Source: Pseudomonas viridiflava
GTDB taxonomy: Bacteria; Pseudomonadota; Gammaproteobacteria; Pseudomonadales; Pseudomonadaceae
Length of the DNA: 50,175 bases
NCBI GenBank assembly: GCA_900596015.1
Contig: UVIF01000019.1
Location: forward strand, 1-50,175
Direction of reading: 5' to 3'
Position 1 is the stretch's first letter; every line of letters starts with the position of its first letter. A program made the position numbers and the translations under genes. This document shows, in pieces, positions 42,588 through 50,175 of this stretch. A model generated the notes under the pieces. It was given only the letters and a program-made list of their open reading frames with translations. It had not been told where the DNA came from and ran no database searches.

Positions 42588-43017
42588 GATGTACATCCTT
42601 CCGCTTGTGGCGGGGCTGAGTAGTGGTTTATCTGGTACCCATTTTCCACGCTCGCCGTCCATAACAGTAGGCACAGTTCACCTGTATTGTGTGCAGTCAG
42701 TTAGCTGTTAAACCCAACTGTCTTGCTCTCGAATGAGGCAACTGTATGGGTATGCACCAATTTGATGCATTTAACGTGAATTTCGGCTGCCGAGTTGCCC
42801 TGATTCTCATTTCTTTACCAGTACAGTAGTACAGTTGAGTTTATTCGGTGCGATCTCTGCTCATGTTGCACAAAAACTCAGTTACTGCAGCCCGCAACTG
42901 TATGTGTGGGTATGCAACCCGGTACTGATTTCACGCAGATCGGTGCGCCATTGCAGTGCTGAGCGCCTACGGGTCCGCAGCGCTCGTTTGGCTCTGCCAG
43001 CTGTTCTCCCCCTCCAA
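42588..43017. other. Gene-free region rich in AACTGTA motifs
   Basis: 430 bp without a credible gene between the DUF1127 start and the pntB-side terminator. AACTGT-type hexamers recur on both strands: AACTGTC at 42716, AACTGTA at 42740 and 42896, and the reverse TACAGT(T) at 42822 and 42830. The two forward AACTGTA copies are each followed by GGGTATGCA, giving a diverged direct repeat (42738-42757 and 42895-42915). AT content is higher than in the flanks. It probably contains the DUF1127 promoter. Confidence 0.55.
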
Positions 43018-43019
43018 TG

Positions 43020-43047
43020 AAAAACCCCGCCATGGGGCGGGGTTTTT
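43020..43047. terminator. Bidirectional intrinsic terminator behind pntB
   Basis: AAAAACCCCGCC and GGCGGGGTTTTT form a perfect 12-bp inverted repeat with a 4-base loop and T-runs on both strands. It lies 38 bp behind the pntB stop codon (43085). Confidence 0.93.
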
Positions 43048-43084
43048 CAGAACGGCAGCCCATCTGGTGCGTGGGTTCGGAATG

Positions 43085-44518
43085 CTATTCCACGGCCTTT
43101 ACCATGTCTTCGATGACCTTCTTCGCGTCACCGAATACCATCATGGTCTTGTCCAGATAGAACAACTCATTGTCCAGGCCCGCGTAACCACTGGCCATCG
43201 AGCGCTTGTTGACGATGATGGTCTTGGCCTTGAACGCTTCCAGGATCGGCATACCGGCAATGGGCGACTTCGGATCGTTCTTGGCGGCAGGGTTGACCAC
43301 GTCGTTGGCACCCAGCACCAGCACCACATCGGCCTGGCCGAATTCGGAGTTGATGTCGTCCATCTCGAAGACCTGGTCGTAAGGCACTTCGGCCTCCGCC
43401 AACAACACGTTCATGTGTCCCGGCATGCGCCCGGCCACCGGGTGGATCGCATACTTGACGGTCACCCCGGCATGGGTCAGTTTTTCCGTCAGTTCTTTCA
43501 ACGCGTGTTGCGCGCGGGCCACTGCCAAACCATAGCCTGGCACGATGATCACGGTGTCGGCGTTGGTCAGCAGGAACGTGGCGTCATCCGCCGATCCCGA
43601 TCTTACAGGACGCGCCTCCTTGGCGCCTGCCGGGCCCGCGTCTGCAACGGCACCGAAGCCACCGCCGATGACATTGAAGAACGAGCGGTTCATCGCCTTG
43701 CACATGATGTAGGAGAGAATCGCCCCGCTGGAGCCCACCAGCGATCCGGCGATGATCAGCATCGAGTTGTTGAGCGAGAAACCGATACCCGCCGCCGCCC
43801 AGCCTGAATAGCTATTGAGCATCGACACCACCACCGGCATGTCCGCCCCGCCGATCGGGATGATCAACAGCACGCCCAGCACGAACGCCAATGCCAGCAT
43901 CAGGCCGAAAGCGGCATAGCTGCCGGTGAACATGAAGATCAGGCCGCACAGCAAGGTGCCCAGACCCATCAGCAGGTTCAACTTGTGCTGCCCGGAAAAC
44001 TGTACAGGCGCACCCTGGAACAGGCGAAACTTGTATTTTCCGGACAGCTTGCCGAAGGCGATCACCGAACCGGAAAAAGTGATGGCGCCGATTGCCGCGC
44101 CGAGGAACAGCTCCAGGCGATTGCCGGTCGGGATCGGGTCACCCAGCTGCGCGACGATGCCCAGGGATTGCGGCTCGACCACGGCGGCGATGGCAATGAA
44201 CACGGCTGCCAGTCCGATCATGCTGTGCATGAACGCCACCAGTTCCGGCATCTTGGTCATTTCCACGCGCTTGGCCATGATCGACCCGGCAGTACCGCCA
44301 ACCAGCAGGCCGACCAGCACGTAGCCGATCCCGGCGGTGGCCAGTTCTGCCCCCAGCTTGTAGATGAGGCCGACCGTTGTAAGTACGGCAAGCGTCATGC
44401 CCAGCATACCGAACAGATTGCCGCGGCGGGACGTGGTCGGATGGGACAGGCCCTTCAATGCCTGGATGAAGCAAACCGACGCCACCAGATAAAGAAGCGT
44501 AACCAGGTTCATGCTCAT
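43085..44518 (-). CDS. pntB: NAD(P) transhydrogenase subunit beta
   Basis: Membrane subunit of the proton-translocating transhydrogenase that reduces NADP+ with NADH, 477 residues. The N-terminal ~260 residues form nine or so membrane helices. The C-terminal domain binds NADP(H): [17 protein letters not shown], then [15 protein letters not shown] and [13 protein letters not shown]. The start ATG overlaps the pntAB stop codon (ATGA). It is the last gene of pntAA-pntAB-pntB and is followed by a strong terminator. Confidence 0.97.
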   Translation of the reverse strand: MSMNLVTLLYLVASVCFIQALKGLSHPTTSRRGNLFGMLGMTLAVLTTVGLIYKLGAELATAGIGYVLVGLLVGGTAGSIMAKRVEMTKMPELVAFMHSMIGLAAVFIAIAAVVEPQSLGIVAQLGDPIPTGNRLELFLGAAIGAITFSGSVIAFGKLSGKYKFRLFQGAPVQFSGQHKLNLLMGLGTLLCGLIFMFTGSYAAFGLMLALAFVLGVLLIIPIGGADMPVVVSMLNSYSGWAAAGIGFSLNNSMLIIAGSLVGSSGAILSYIMCKAMNRSFFNVIGGGFGAVADAGPAGAKEARPVRSGSADDATFLLTNADTVIIVPGYGLAVARAQHALKELTEKLTHAGVTVKYAIHPVAGRMPGHMNVLLAEAEVPYDQVFEMDDINSEFGQADVVLVLGANDVVNPAAKNDPKSPIAGMPILEAFKAKTIIVNKRSMASGYAGLDNELFYLDKTMMVFGDAKKVIEDMVKAVE

Positions 44519-44841
44519 TGTTTGGACGCCTCATCCTTCGCTTTCGGTGCTTTCTTCTTGAACATCTCCAGCATCCGTCGGGTCACCAGGAACCCACCGA
44601 ATACGTTCACCGCTGCCAGCGCAACTGCAAGCGTGCCCATGGTCTTGCCCAGCGGCGTCACGGTGAGCGCTGCGGCGAGCATGGCGCCAACGATGACGAT
44701 GGCCGAAATGGCGTTGGTCACGGCCATCAGGGGAGTATGCAGCGCCGGTGTCACGTTCCAGACCACGTGGTAGCCAACGTAGATGGCCAGCACGAAAATG
44801 ATCAGGTTATAGATACCGTGGGAGATCAGCATGTCTTCCAT
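44515..44841 (-). CDS. pntAB: NAD(P) transhydrogenase subunit alpha, part 2
   Basis: A 108-residue membrane subunit with three helices ([56 protein letters not shown]) and a lysine-rich tail. It corresponds to the C-terminal membrane part of E. coli PntA, which here is a separate gene as in Rhodospirillum and other pseudomonads. I chose the ATG at 44841 ([12 protein letters not shown]). It lies 11 bp behind pntAA. Confidence 0.95.
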   Translation of the reverse strand: MEDMLISHGIYNLIIFVLAIYVGYHVVWNVTPALHTPLMAVTNAISAIVIVGAMLAAALTVTPLGKTMGTLAVALAAVNVFGGFLVTRRMLEMFKKKAPKAKDEASKQ

Positions 44842-44852
44842 TGTCGTTGTCC

Positions 44853-45974
44853 TCAGCCGTTCTTGCGCACGATCTGCCCATCGCGGCACATCAGGCATGC
44901 CGCGACGATGTCGTCTTCCAGGTTGATGGTGAACTGCCCGTCCTTGTCGAACAGCAGCTTCATGAAGTCCAGCAGGTTGCGCGCATACAGGGCCGAAGCA
45001 TCGGCGCCGACCTGCGCCGGAAGGTTGGTCGGGCCGACGATGGTCACGCCGTTGTGCACCACGACCTGATCGGCCACGGTCAGCGGGCAGTTGCCGCCTT
45101 GCAGCGCCGCCAGGTCGATGACCACCGACCCCGGCTTCATCTGCGCCACTGTCTCGGCAGCAAGCAGAGTGGGTGCCTTGCGGCCGGGAATCAGCGCGGT
45201 AGTGATGACGATGTCAGCCTGTTTGGCGCGCTCGTGAACCGCCTGCGCCTGACGCTGCATCCAGCTGGCAGGCATGGGTCGGGCGTAGCCGCCGGTACCG
45301 ACGGCGCATTCACGTTCCTCGTCGGTTTCATACGGCACGTCGAGAAACTTCGCGCCCAGCGATTCGATCTGCTCCTTGACCGCCGGTCGCACGTCAGAGG
45401 CTTCGATCACCGCGCCCAGGCGCTTGGCCGTGGCGATGGCCTGCAAGCCCGCCACGCCAGCGCCCAGAATCAGCACGCGAGCCGCTTTGACGGTACCGGC
45501 CGCAGTCATCAGCATCGGCATGAAGCGTGGATAGTGGTGAGCCGCCAGCAACACCGACTTGTAGCCGGCGATGTTGGCCTGTGAAGACAGCACGTCCAGG
45601 CTCTGTGCACGTGAAGTGCGAGGGGCCGCCTCCAGGGCAAAGGCGCTGATGCCTCGCTCGGCCATCTTGGCGATCAACACGTTGTTGAACGGGTTGAGCA
45701 TGCCCAGCAGCACTGTACCGGTAGGCATTTGCAGCAACTCTGCGTCGTTGGGCGCGTTGACCTTGAGCACCAGTTGCGTGGCAAACGCCTGGGCAGCGCT
45801 GCCAATGGTTGCGCCAGCGGCCTGATAGGCATCGTCGGTCACGCTCGCGAGAACCCCTGCACCGCTTTCAACCGTCACCGCATGGCCCTGAGCAACCAGC
45901 TTCTTGATGGTCTCCGGGGTAGCGGCTACACGTGTTTCGCCCTGCTGCGTTTCGAGAGGAACACCAATGTGCAC
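44853..45974 (-). CDS. pntAA: NAD(P) transhydrogenase subunit alpha, part 1
   Basis: Cytoplasmic NAD(H)-binding subunit, 373 residues. It has the AlaDH/PNT N-terminal domain ([20 protein letters not shown]), the NAD-binding Rossmann motif [17 protein letters not shown] and the mobile-loop region. I chose the GTG at 45974, with AGGAG 7-11 bases upstream. Longer in-frame extensions run into untranslated-looking sequence. It is the first gene of the operon. Confidence 0.95.
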   Translation of the reverse strand: MHIGVPLETQQGETRVAATPETIKKLVAQGHAVTVESGAGVLASVTDDAYQAAGATIGSAAQAFATQLVLKVNAPNDAELLQMPTGTVLLGMLNPFNNVLIAKMAERGISAFALEAAPRTSRAQSLDVLSSQANIAGYKSVLLAAHHYPRFMPMLMTAAGTVKAARVLILGAGVAGLQAIATAKRLGAVIEASDVRPAVKEQIESLGAKFLDVPYETDEERECAVGTGGYARPMPASWMQRQAQAVHERAKQADIVITTALIPGRKAPTLLAAETVAQMKPGSVVIDLAALQGGNCPLTVADQVVVHNGVTIVGPTNLPAQVGADASALYARNLLDFMKLLFDKDGQFTINLEDDIVAACLMCRDGQIVRKNG

Positions 45975-46382
45975 GTTGTATCTCCTGCTGGATCTTCTTT
46001 CTGGTCGTACCCATGCACTGGCCGTGGCGCATTGTGCCAGGGCGCCATAAGCGCGATACCGCCTGAAAGCGGCGGGCCGCGGCATTTTGCAGGCCCCGAC
46101 GAGCGGCTTCAACAGGTTATGGAGCGATACGCAAAAAGCACTACAAGTCACGCTGTGACCGAATGTCACGCCAATACCGCATCAGGCCCTCTAGCACGGG
46201 TATTACAGACACAAAGAGATAGCTCGAAATATTTTGCGAAATATTTATCGGCTGCAGGCTGTGGCGCGTCAAAAACACGCCATATGCAGATCTTACAAAG
46301 GCTTGAGCGGAAAAATTGCCGGTTTCACAAGGTTTCATCAACGCGCCAGAAACGTATATCTGTAGGTTCCTATCGGTTAACA
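45975..46382. other. Gene-free region between gcdR and pntAA
   Basis: 408 bp that should hold the pntAA promoter. It contains an AT-rich patch with AAATATT-TTGCG-AAATATTT (46227-46246), which is both direct and inverted. A short reading frame across 46141-46383 on the minus strand lacks a ribosome binding site and has atypical composition, so I do not call it. Confidence 0.5.
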
Positions 46383-47315
46383 CTACCGGTTCTCACGTAC
46401 TGCACGTACTGCATGTGGCGCGGGTTGGTGATAATCCTCCGCTTGCTGCATCAACCAGTCGCGAAAGATCCGCAGAGCCGCCAGCTCGCGATGCCTCTCC
46501 GGTACGGCGAGGTAGTAAGCCTTGGGGCTGCGCAACTCATGGGCATTGGCAATGACCAGGCTGCCCTCGCGCAACTCGCGCTGGATCAGGAACGGGGGTA
46601 TCAGCGCCACCCCCATCTCGTGGACCGCAGCCTGTGCCAGCATGAAGAATAGTTCATAGCGCGGCCCGCCGAGGTCACGGGACACGTTCAACTCAAGGCT
46701 CGCAAACCATTGCCGCCATGCATAGGGACGTGTGCTTTGTTGCAACAGTGCAAGCTCGGCAATGCGTGCCGGCGCCAGCGCCGGCTGCCCTTCCAGCAAG
46801 GCCGGGCTGCAGACCGGGACAGGGTGCTCCTCCATCAGCCTGCTCGTCTGTGTCCCCGGCCACTCACCATCGCCAAAGTAGATCGCCGCATCGAAGTCGG
46901 TGTCGGCAAACAGGAAAGGTCGTGTTCGGTTGGTCAGGTTGACTGTGATCTGCGGGTAATGCCGCTGGAAGTCCTTCAGCCGCGGCAACAGCCACTGCGT
47001 ACCGAAGGTCGGCACCACGGCCAACTCCAGGGTGCTGGCACCTTGCTGCCCCATCACCGCCAGTGTCTCGCGCTCCACGGCATCGAGCTGCGCGGCCACC
47101 CGGCGGCTGTATGACAGCCCGGCCTCGGTAAGCTTCACGCCACGCTTCGAACGCCGGAATAGGCGCACATCGAGAAATTGCTCGAGGTTGGCGATCTGCC
47201 GACACACTGCGCCTTGGGTAAGGAACAGCTCCGTGGCTGCTTTGGTAAAGCTCTCATGGCGTGCCGCCGCTTCGAAGCAGATCAGTGCCGCGGTACTGGG
47301 AATTCGTCTGCGCAT
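46383..47315 (-). CDS. gcdR: LysR-type regulator GcdR
   Basis: A 310-residue LysR-type regulator. The N-terminal winged HTH ([20 protein letters not shown], then [20 protein letters not shown]) is followed by a periplasmic-binding-protein-like effector domain. It is divergent from gcdH, the known arrangement of GcdR, which activates glutaryl-CoA dehydrogenase genes in response to glutarate in pseudomonads. I chose the ATG at 47315 with GAGGA upstream; an earlier ATG at 47354 has no better site. Confidence 0.87.
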   Translation of the reverse strand: MRRRIPSTAALICFEAAARHESFTKAATELFLTQGAVCRQIANLEQFLDVRLFRRSKRGVKLTEAGLSYSRRVAAQLDAVERETLAVMGQQGASTLELAVVPTFGTQWLLPRLKDFQRHYPQITVNLTNRTRPFLFADTDFDAAIYFGDGEWPGTQTSRLMEEHPVPVCSPALLEGQPALAPARIAELALLQQSTRPYAWRQWFASLELNVSRDLGGPRYELFFMLAQAAVHEMGVALIPPFLIQRELREGSLVIANAHELRSPKAYYLAVPERHRELAALRIFRDWLMQQAEDYHQPAPHAVRAVRENR

Positions 47316-47368
47316 GTAACTGTTCCTCACTCCACTGTCGGCTGTTCTCGCCACAACATGTTCACGGA

Positions 47369-47383
47369 GTGAGAAATTATCAC
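47369..47383. promoter_or_regulatory. LysR-type operator between gcdR and gcdH
   Basis: GTGAGAAATTATCAC is an inverted GTGA/TCAC repeat that contains the T-N11-A LysR box. It lies in the 149-bp divergent region, 81-96 bases before the gcdH ATG. A GcdR binding site is inferred from position and symmetry. Confidence 0.65.
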
Positions 47384-47464
47384 AAGCTCATGCTTAATCC
47401 TCCTTTGCCCACCATGGCGTGGACGCCTACTCTCATCTCATACAGCTTTCCCGAGGACGCGCAC

Positions 47465-48637
47465 ATGGCAAGCTTCAACTGGATCGACCCACTGCTGCTG
47501 GACCAACAACTCACGCAGGAAGAGCGCATGGTGCGCGACTCTGCCGAGCAATACGCACAAGGCAAGCTGATGCCGCGAGTGCTTGAGGCCTTTCGCCACG
47601 AAACCACCGATCCTTCCATTTTTCGCGAGATGGGCGAGATGGGCCTGCTGGGTGCGACCATCCCCGAAGAGTTCGGCGGCAGTGGCCTGAACTATGTGTG
47701 CTACGGCCTTATTGCCCGTGAGGTCGAGCGGGTAGACTCTGGTTATCGTTCGATGATGAGCGTGCAGTCGTCGTTGGTCATGGTGCCGATCAATGAATTC
47801 GGCACTCAGGCGCAAAAGCAGAAATACCTTCCCAAATTGGCCAGCGGTGAGTGGATCGGCTGCTTCGGCTTGACCGAGCCCGACCATGGCTCAGACCCTG
47901 GTGCGATGGTTACGCGGGCGCGCAAGGTCGAAGGCGGCTACCGCATGAGCGGTAGCAAGATGTGGATCACCAACAGTCCGATTGCCGACGTATTCGTGGT
48001 GTGGGCCAAGGATGACGCGGGAGACATCCGCGGCTTCATTCTGGAAAAAGGCTGGGCCGGGCTCAGTGCACCTGCGATCCACGGCAAGGTCGGCCTGCGC
48101 GCGTCCATCACCGGCGAGATCGTCATGGACAACGTGTTCGTGCCGGAAGAAAACATGTTTCCCGATGTGCGTGGCCTAAAAGGTCCCTTCACGTGCCTCA
48201 ATTCGGCGCGCTATGGCATTTCGTGGGGGGCGCTCGGCGCTGCCGAGTTCTGCTGGCACACTGCCCGGCAGTACACACTGGATCGCCAGCAATTCGGTCG
48301 GCCACTGGCAGCCAACCAGCTCATCCAGAAAAAGCTAGCTGACATGCAGACCGAGATCACCCTGGCCCTGCAAGGCTGCCTGCGTTTGGGTCGCATGAAG
48401 GATGAAGGCACGGCGGCCGTAGAGATCACCTCGATCATGAAGCGCAACTCCTGTGGCAAATCCCTGGATATCGCGCGCATGGCCAGAGACATGCTGGGCG
48501 GCAACGGTATTTCCGATGAATTCGGCGTGGCCCGTCATCTGGTCAATCTGGAAGTGGTCAATACCTACGAGGGTACTCACGACGTACACGCCTTGATCCT
48601 GGGGCGGGCGCAAACCGGCCTGCAAGCCTTCTATTGA
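47465..48637 (+). CDS. gcdH: Glutaryl-CoA dehydrogenase
   Basis: FAD enzyme that oxidises and decarboxylates glutaryl-CoA to crotonyl-CoA in lysine, 5-aminovalerate and glutarate degradation. 390 residues of the acyl-CoA dehydrogenase fold. Substrate- and FAD-binding motifs are [17 protein letters not shown] (part) and [15 protein letters not shown]. The catalytic Glu lies in [18 protein letters not shown], the GcdH-type position. The ATG at 47465 ([12 protein letters not shown]) has GAGG upstream; in-frame codons before it belong to the regulatory region. It is 12 bp ahead of gcdG. Confidence 0.96.
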   Translation: MASFNWIDPLLLDQQLTQEERMVRDSAEQYAQGKLMPRVLEAFRHETTDPSIFREMGEMGLLGATIPEEFGGSGLNYVCYGLIAREVERVDSGYRSMMSVQSSLVMVPINEFGTQAQKQKYLPKLASGEWIGCFGLTEPDHGSDPGAMVTRARKVEGGYRMSGSKMWITNSPIADVFVVWAKDDAGDIRGFILEKGWAGLSAPAIHGKVGLRASITGEIVMDNVFVPEENMFPDVRGLKGPFTCLNSARYGISWGALGAAEFCWHTARQYTLDRQQFGRPLAANQLIQKKLADMQTEITLALQGCLRLGRMKDEGTAAVEITSIMKRNSCGKSLDIARMARDMLGGNGISDEFGVARHLVNLEVVNTYEGTHDVHALILGRAQTGLQAFY

Positions 48638-48649
48638 TAGGAGGTCGTC

Positions 48650-49870
48650 ATGGGCGCCCTTTCGCATCTTCGTGTTCTCGACCTGTCGCGGGTACTCGCC
48701 GGGCCATGGGCAGGGCAAATCCTGGCCGACCTCGGCGCCGAGGTCATCAAGGTCGAACGCCCCGGCCGCGGTGACGACACCCGAGCCTGGGGGCCACCGT
48801 TCCTCGCTGATCAAGCAGGCAACAGCACGGGTGAAGCGGCCTATTACCTGGCGGCCAACCGCAACAAGCGTTCGGTCACCATCGACTTCACTCGGCCCGA
48901 AGGGCAGCAGTTGGTGCGCGATCTCGCTGCAGGCTGCGACATTCTCATCGAGAACTTCAAAGTAGGCGGGCTCGCCGCCTACGGCCTGGACTATGCATCA
49001 CTCAGCGCTGTGAACCCGCAACTGATCTACTGCTCCATCACCGGTTTCGGTCAGACGGGCCCCTATGCAGGGCGCCCCGGTTATGACTTCATGGTGCAAG
49101 GCATGGGTGGCCTGATGAGCCTCACCGGCAAGGCGGACGGCGAACCTGGGGCCGGGCCTGCCAAGGTGGGTGTGGCCCTGACCGATATCCTCACCGGTCT
49201 GTACTCAACCGTTGCCATGCTCGCCGCGCTGGCGCATCGCGACAAGGGCGGCGGCGGACAACAGATCGACATGGCCCTGCTGGATGTGCAAGTGGCCTGC
49301 CTGGCCAACCAAGCCATGAACTACCTCACGACAGGAGTGGCGCCAGGGCGTCTGGGCAATGCCCATCCCAACATCGTGCCTTACCAGGATTTCCCCACGG
49401 CCGATGGCGACTTCATCCTGACCGTGGGCAACGATAGCCAATTCGCCAAGTTCGCGCGGGTGGCGGGTCACCCGGAATGGGCGAGCGATCCCCGATTCGC
49501 TTCCAATCAGCAGAGAGTCGCCAACCGCAAGCAACTGATTCCTCTCATCCGGCAGGCAACGGTGTTCAAGACCACCGAGCAGTGGGTGGCCGAGCTGGAA
49601 GTTGCCGGTGTGCCCTGCGGGCCTATAAACGATTTGTCCCAGGTATTTGCCGACCCTCAGGTAGTGGCCAGGGAGCTTGCGATTCATATGCAGCATCCGC
49701 TGGCCGGCACCGTACCTACCGTTGCCAGTCCCCTGCGGCTCAGTGCCAGCCCTGTGGAGTATCGGCATGCGCCGCCTCTGCTGGGCGAACACACCAGGGA
49801 AGTACTGCAACAGCTGCTGAACATGGACGCCCTCACCTACGACCAGCTTCACGCCGCAGGTGTGGTGTAG
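48650..49870 (+). CDS. gcdG: Class III CoA-transferase (succinyl-CoA:glutarate CoA-transferase, GcdG)
   Basis: CaiB/BaiF family CoA-transferase, 406 residues, that would activate glutarate to glutaryl-CoA for GcdH. The N-terminus VLDLSRVLAGPWAGQILADLGAEVIKVE (part) is the family signature. The catalytic Asp lies in RPGYDFMVQGMGG. TAGGAGG precedes the ATG. It is co-transcribed with gcdH. The substrate is inferred from context. Confidence 0.9.
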   Translation: MGALSHLRVLDLSRVLAGPWAGQILADLGAEVIKVERPGRGDDTRAWGPPFLADQAGNSTGEAAYYLAANRNKRSVTIDFTRPEGQQLVRDLAAGCDILIENFKVGGLAAYGLDYASLSAVNPQLIYCSITGFGQTGPYAGRPGYDFMVQGMGGLMSLTGKADGEPGAGPAKVGVALTDILTGLYSTVAMLAALAHRDKGGGGQQIDMALLDVQVACLANQAMNYLTTGVAPGRLGNAHPNIVPYQDFPTADGDFILTVGNDSQFAKFARVAGHPEWASDPRFASNQQRVANRKQLIPLIRQATVFKTTEQWVAELEVAGVPCGPINDLSQVFADPQVVARELAIHMQHPLAGTVPTVASPLRLSASPVEYRHAPPLLGEHTREVLQQLLNMDALTYDQLHAAGVV

Positions 49871-49932
49871 TCGCTCTTCTTATAGAGAAGAACGCTTGGA
49901 AGTGGAGTTATGACAGTTTTTCGAATGGGGGG

Positions 49933-49960
49933 TTGACGGCAGATCTGTAGTGTCTATAAT
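49933..49960 (+). promoter_or_regulatory. Strong sigma-70 promoter, probable rrn P1
   Basis: TTGACG, 16 bases, TATAAT, followed by a GC-containing discriminator (TCGCCCC). Together with the next promoter it looks like the start of an rRNA operon leader. Confidence 0.75.
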
Positions 49961-50076
49961 TCGCCCCACTTCCGGCGCAGCCGAAACGATAAACTCCTTG
50001 TTAATCAATAAGTTGAGCGTTTCAGATGAGCTGAAAGGGTTTCGATCTTCAAGGTCGGAAGCGGTGAAAAAGGCAG

Positions 50077-50104
50077 TTGACAGCGGTTTGAAACGCTGTA
50101 GAAT
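50077..50104 (+). promoter_or_regulatory. Strong sigma-70 promoter, probable rrn P2
   Basis: TTGACA, 16 bases, TAGAAT, followed by TCGCCTCCCGCTGACGAG. This pattern (TTGACA, TAGAATnCGCCTCCCGCT) is familiar from pseudomonad rRNA operon leaders, ahead of 16S rRNA. The window ends about 70 bases later, before any boxA or 16S sequence. The region 49871-50175 contains no gene. Confidence 0.82.
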
Positions 50105-50175
50105 TCGCCTCCCGCTGACGAGTGATCGAAGCGAGTCAAGTGTTTGAAGTTGTTCAGGTTTCTGGCCAAATACTT

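Noticed and set aside
46141..46383. 80-codon minus-strand frame upstream of pntAA
   Set aside because: No ribosome binding site, unusual composition, no recognisable domain; it begins exactly behind the gcdR stop in leader sequence.

Overview
The window comes from a fluorescent-type Pseudomonas chromosome of the P. putida / P. fluorescens / P. syringae kind rather than P. aeruginosa. The evidence is GC-rich coding sequence, a gene order known from pseudomonad chromosomes (carbonic anhydrase-SulP, senC, metQIN, katE, znuBC-zur/znuA, thrB, polA-ersA-engB, dsbA, dgcH, ampDh2, kinB-algB, gltP, citA, pntAA-AB-B, gcdR/gcdHG), REP-type repeats and a typical rrn promoter region at the right end. There are no phage genes, transposases, tRNAs, CRISPR arrays or pseudogenes. 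It is mostly ordinary core chromosome with a few accessory-looking pockets.

Left part (1-13.4 kb): two REPIN-like inverted repeats. Then a carbonic anhydrase and a SulP transporter that probably form a CO2/bicarbonate module, and a hypothetical gene. An orphan copper chaperone gene (senC) stands where other pseudomonads carry the aa3 cytochrome oxidase cluster. The methionine ABC importer metNIQ, catalase katE, a small lipoprotein and the zinc regulon zur-znuC-znuB / znuA with a candidate Zur box complete this part.

Middle (13.4-30.4 kb): thrB, a DUF2782 gene, polA, the Spot 42-position sRNA gene ersA with a good sigma-22 (AlgU) promoter and intrinsic terminator, engB, a dihaem cytochrome c4, and dsbA. 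Next is a c-di-GMP block: diguanylate cyclase dgcH, amidase ampDh2 and a CSS-EAL phosphodiesterase. It is followed by the alginate two-component pair algB-kinB. Divergent from algB is a small envelope cluster (triple-BON periplasmic protein, 94-aa membrane-anchored protein, DUF1328 membrane peptide, Ivy lysozyme inhibitor). This cluster carries two good sigma-54 promoter sequences, paired 31-bp-spaced direct repeats upstream, and an AlgU-type promoter for its last two genes. I consider it the most interesting regulatory structure in the window.

Right part (30.9-50.2 kb): gltP, an SpmA-SpmB fusion, a DUF5924/DUF2914 membrane protein, a membrane-anchored M16 peptidase homologue, terC and the citrate transporter citA. 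A 61-bp REP tandem array follows. Then comes an operon of three DUF2388 paralogues plus a two-active-site protein (HExxH and a DUF4105/Lnb-like His/Cys pair), the best candidate here for an undescribed envelope system. A DUF1127 gene, the three-subunit transhydrogenase pntAA-pntAB-pntB, and the glutarate/lysine catabolic locus gcdR-gcdH-gcdG follow. The last 250 bp hold two strong sigma-70 promoters with the sequence character of an rRNA operon leader; the 16S gene itself should lie just outside.

The genes share an envelope-stress and biofilm theme in the middle third (AlgB/KinB, AlgU promoters, c-di-GMP enzymes, DsbA, amidase, lysozyme inhibitor, BON protein). The flanks hold housekeeping metabolism and transport.
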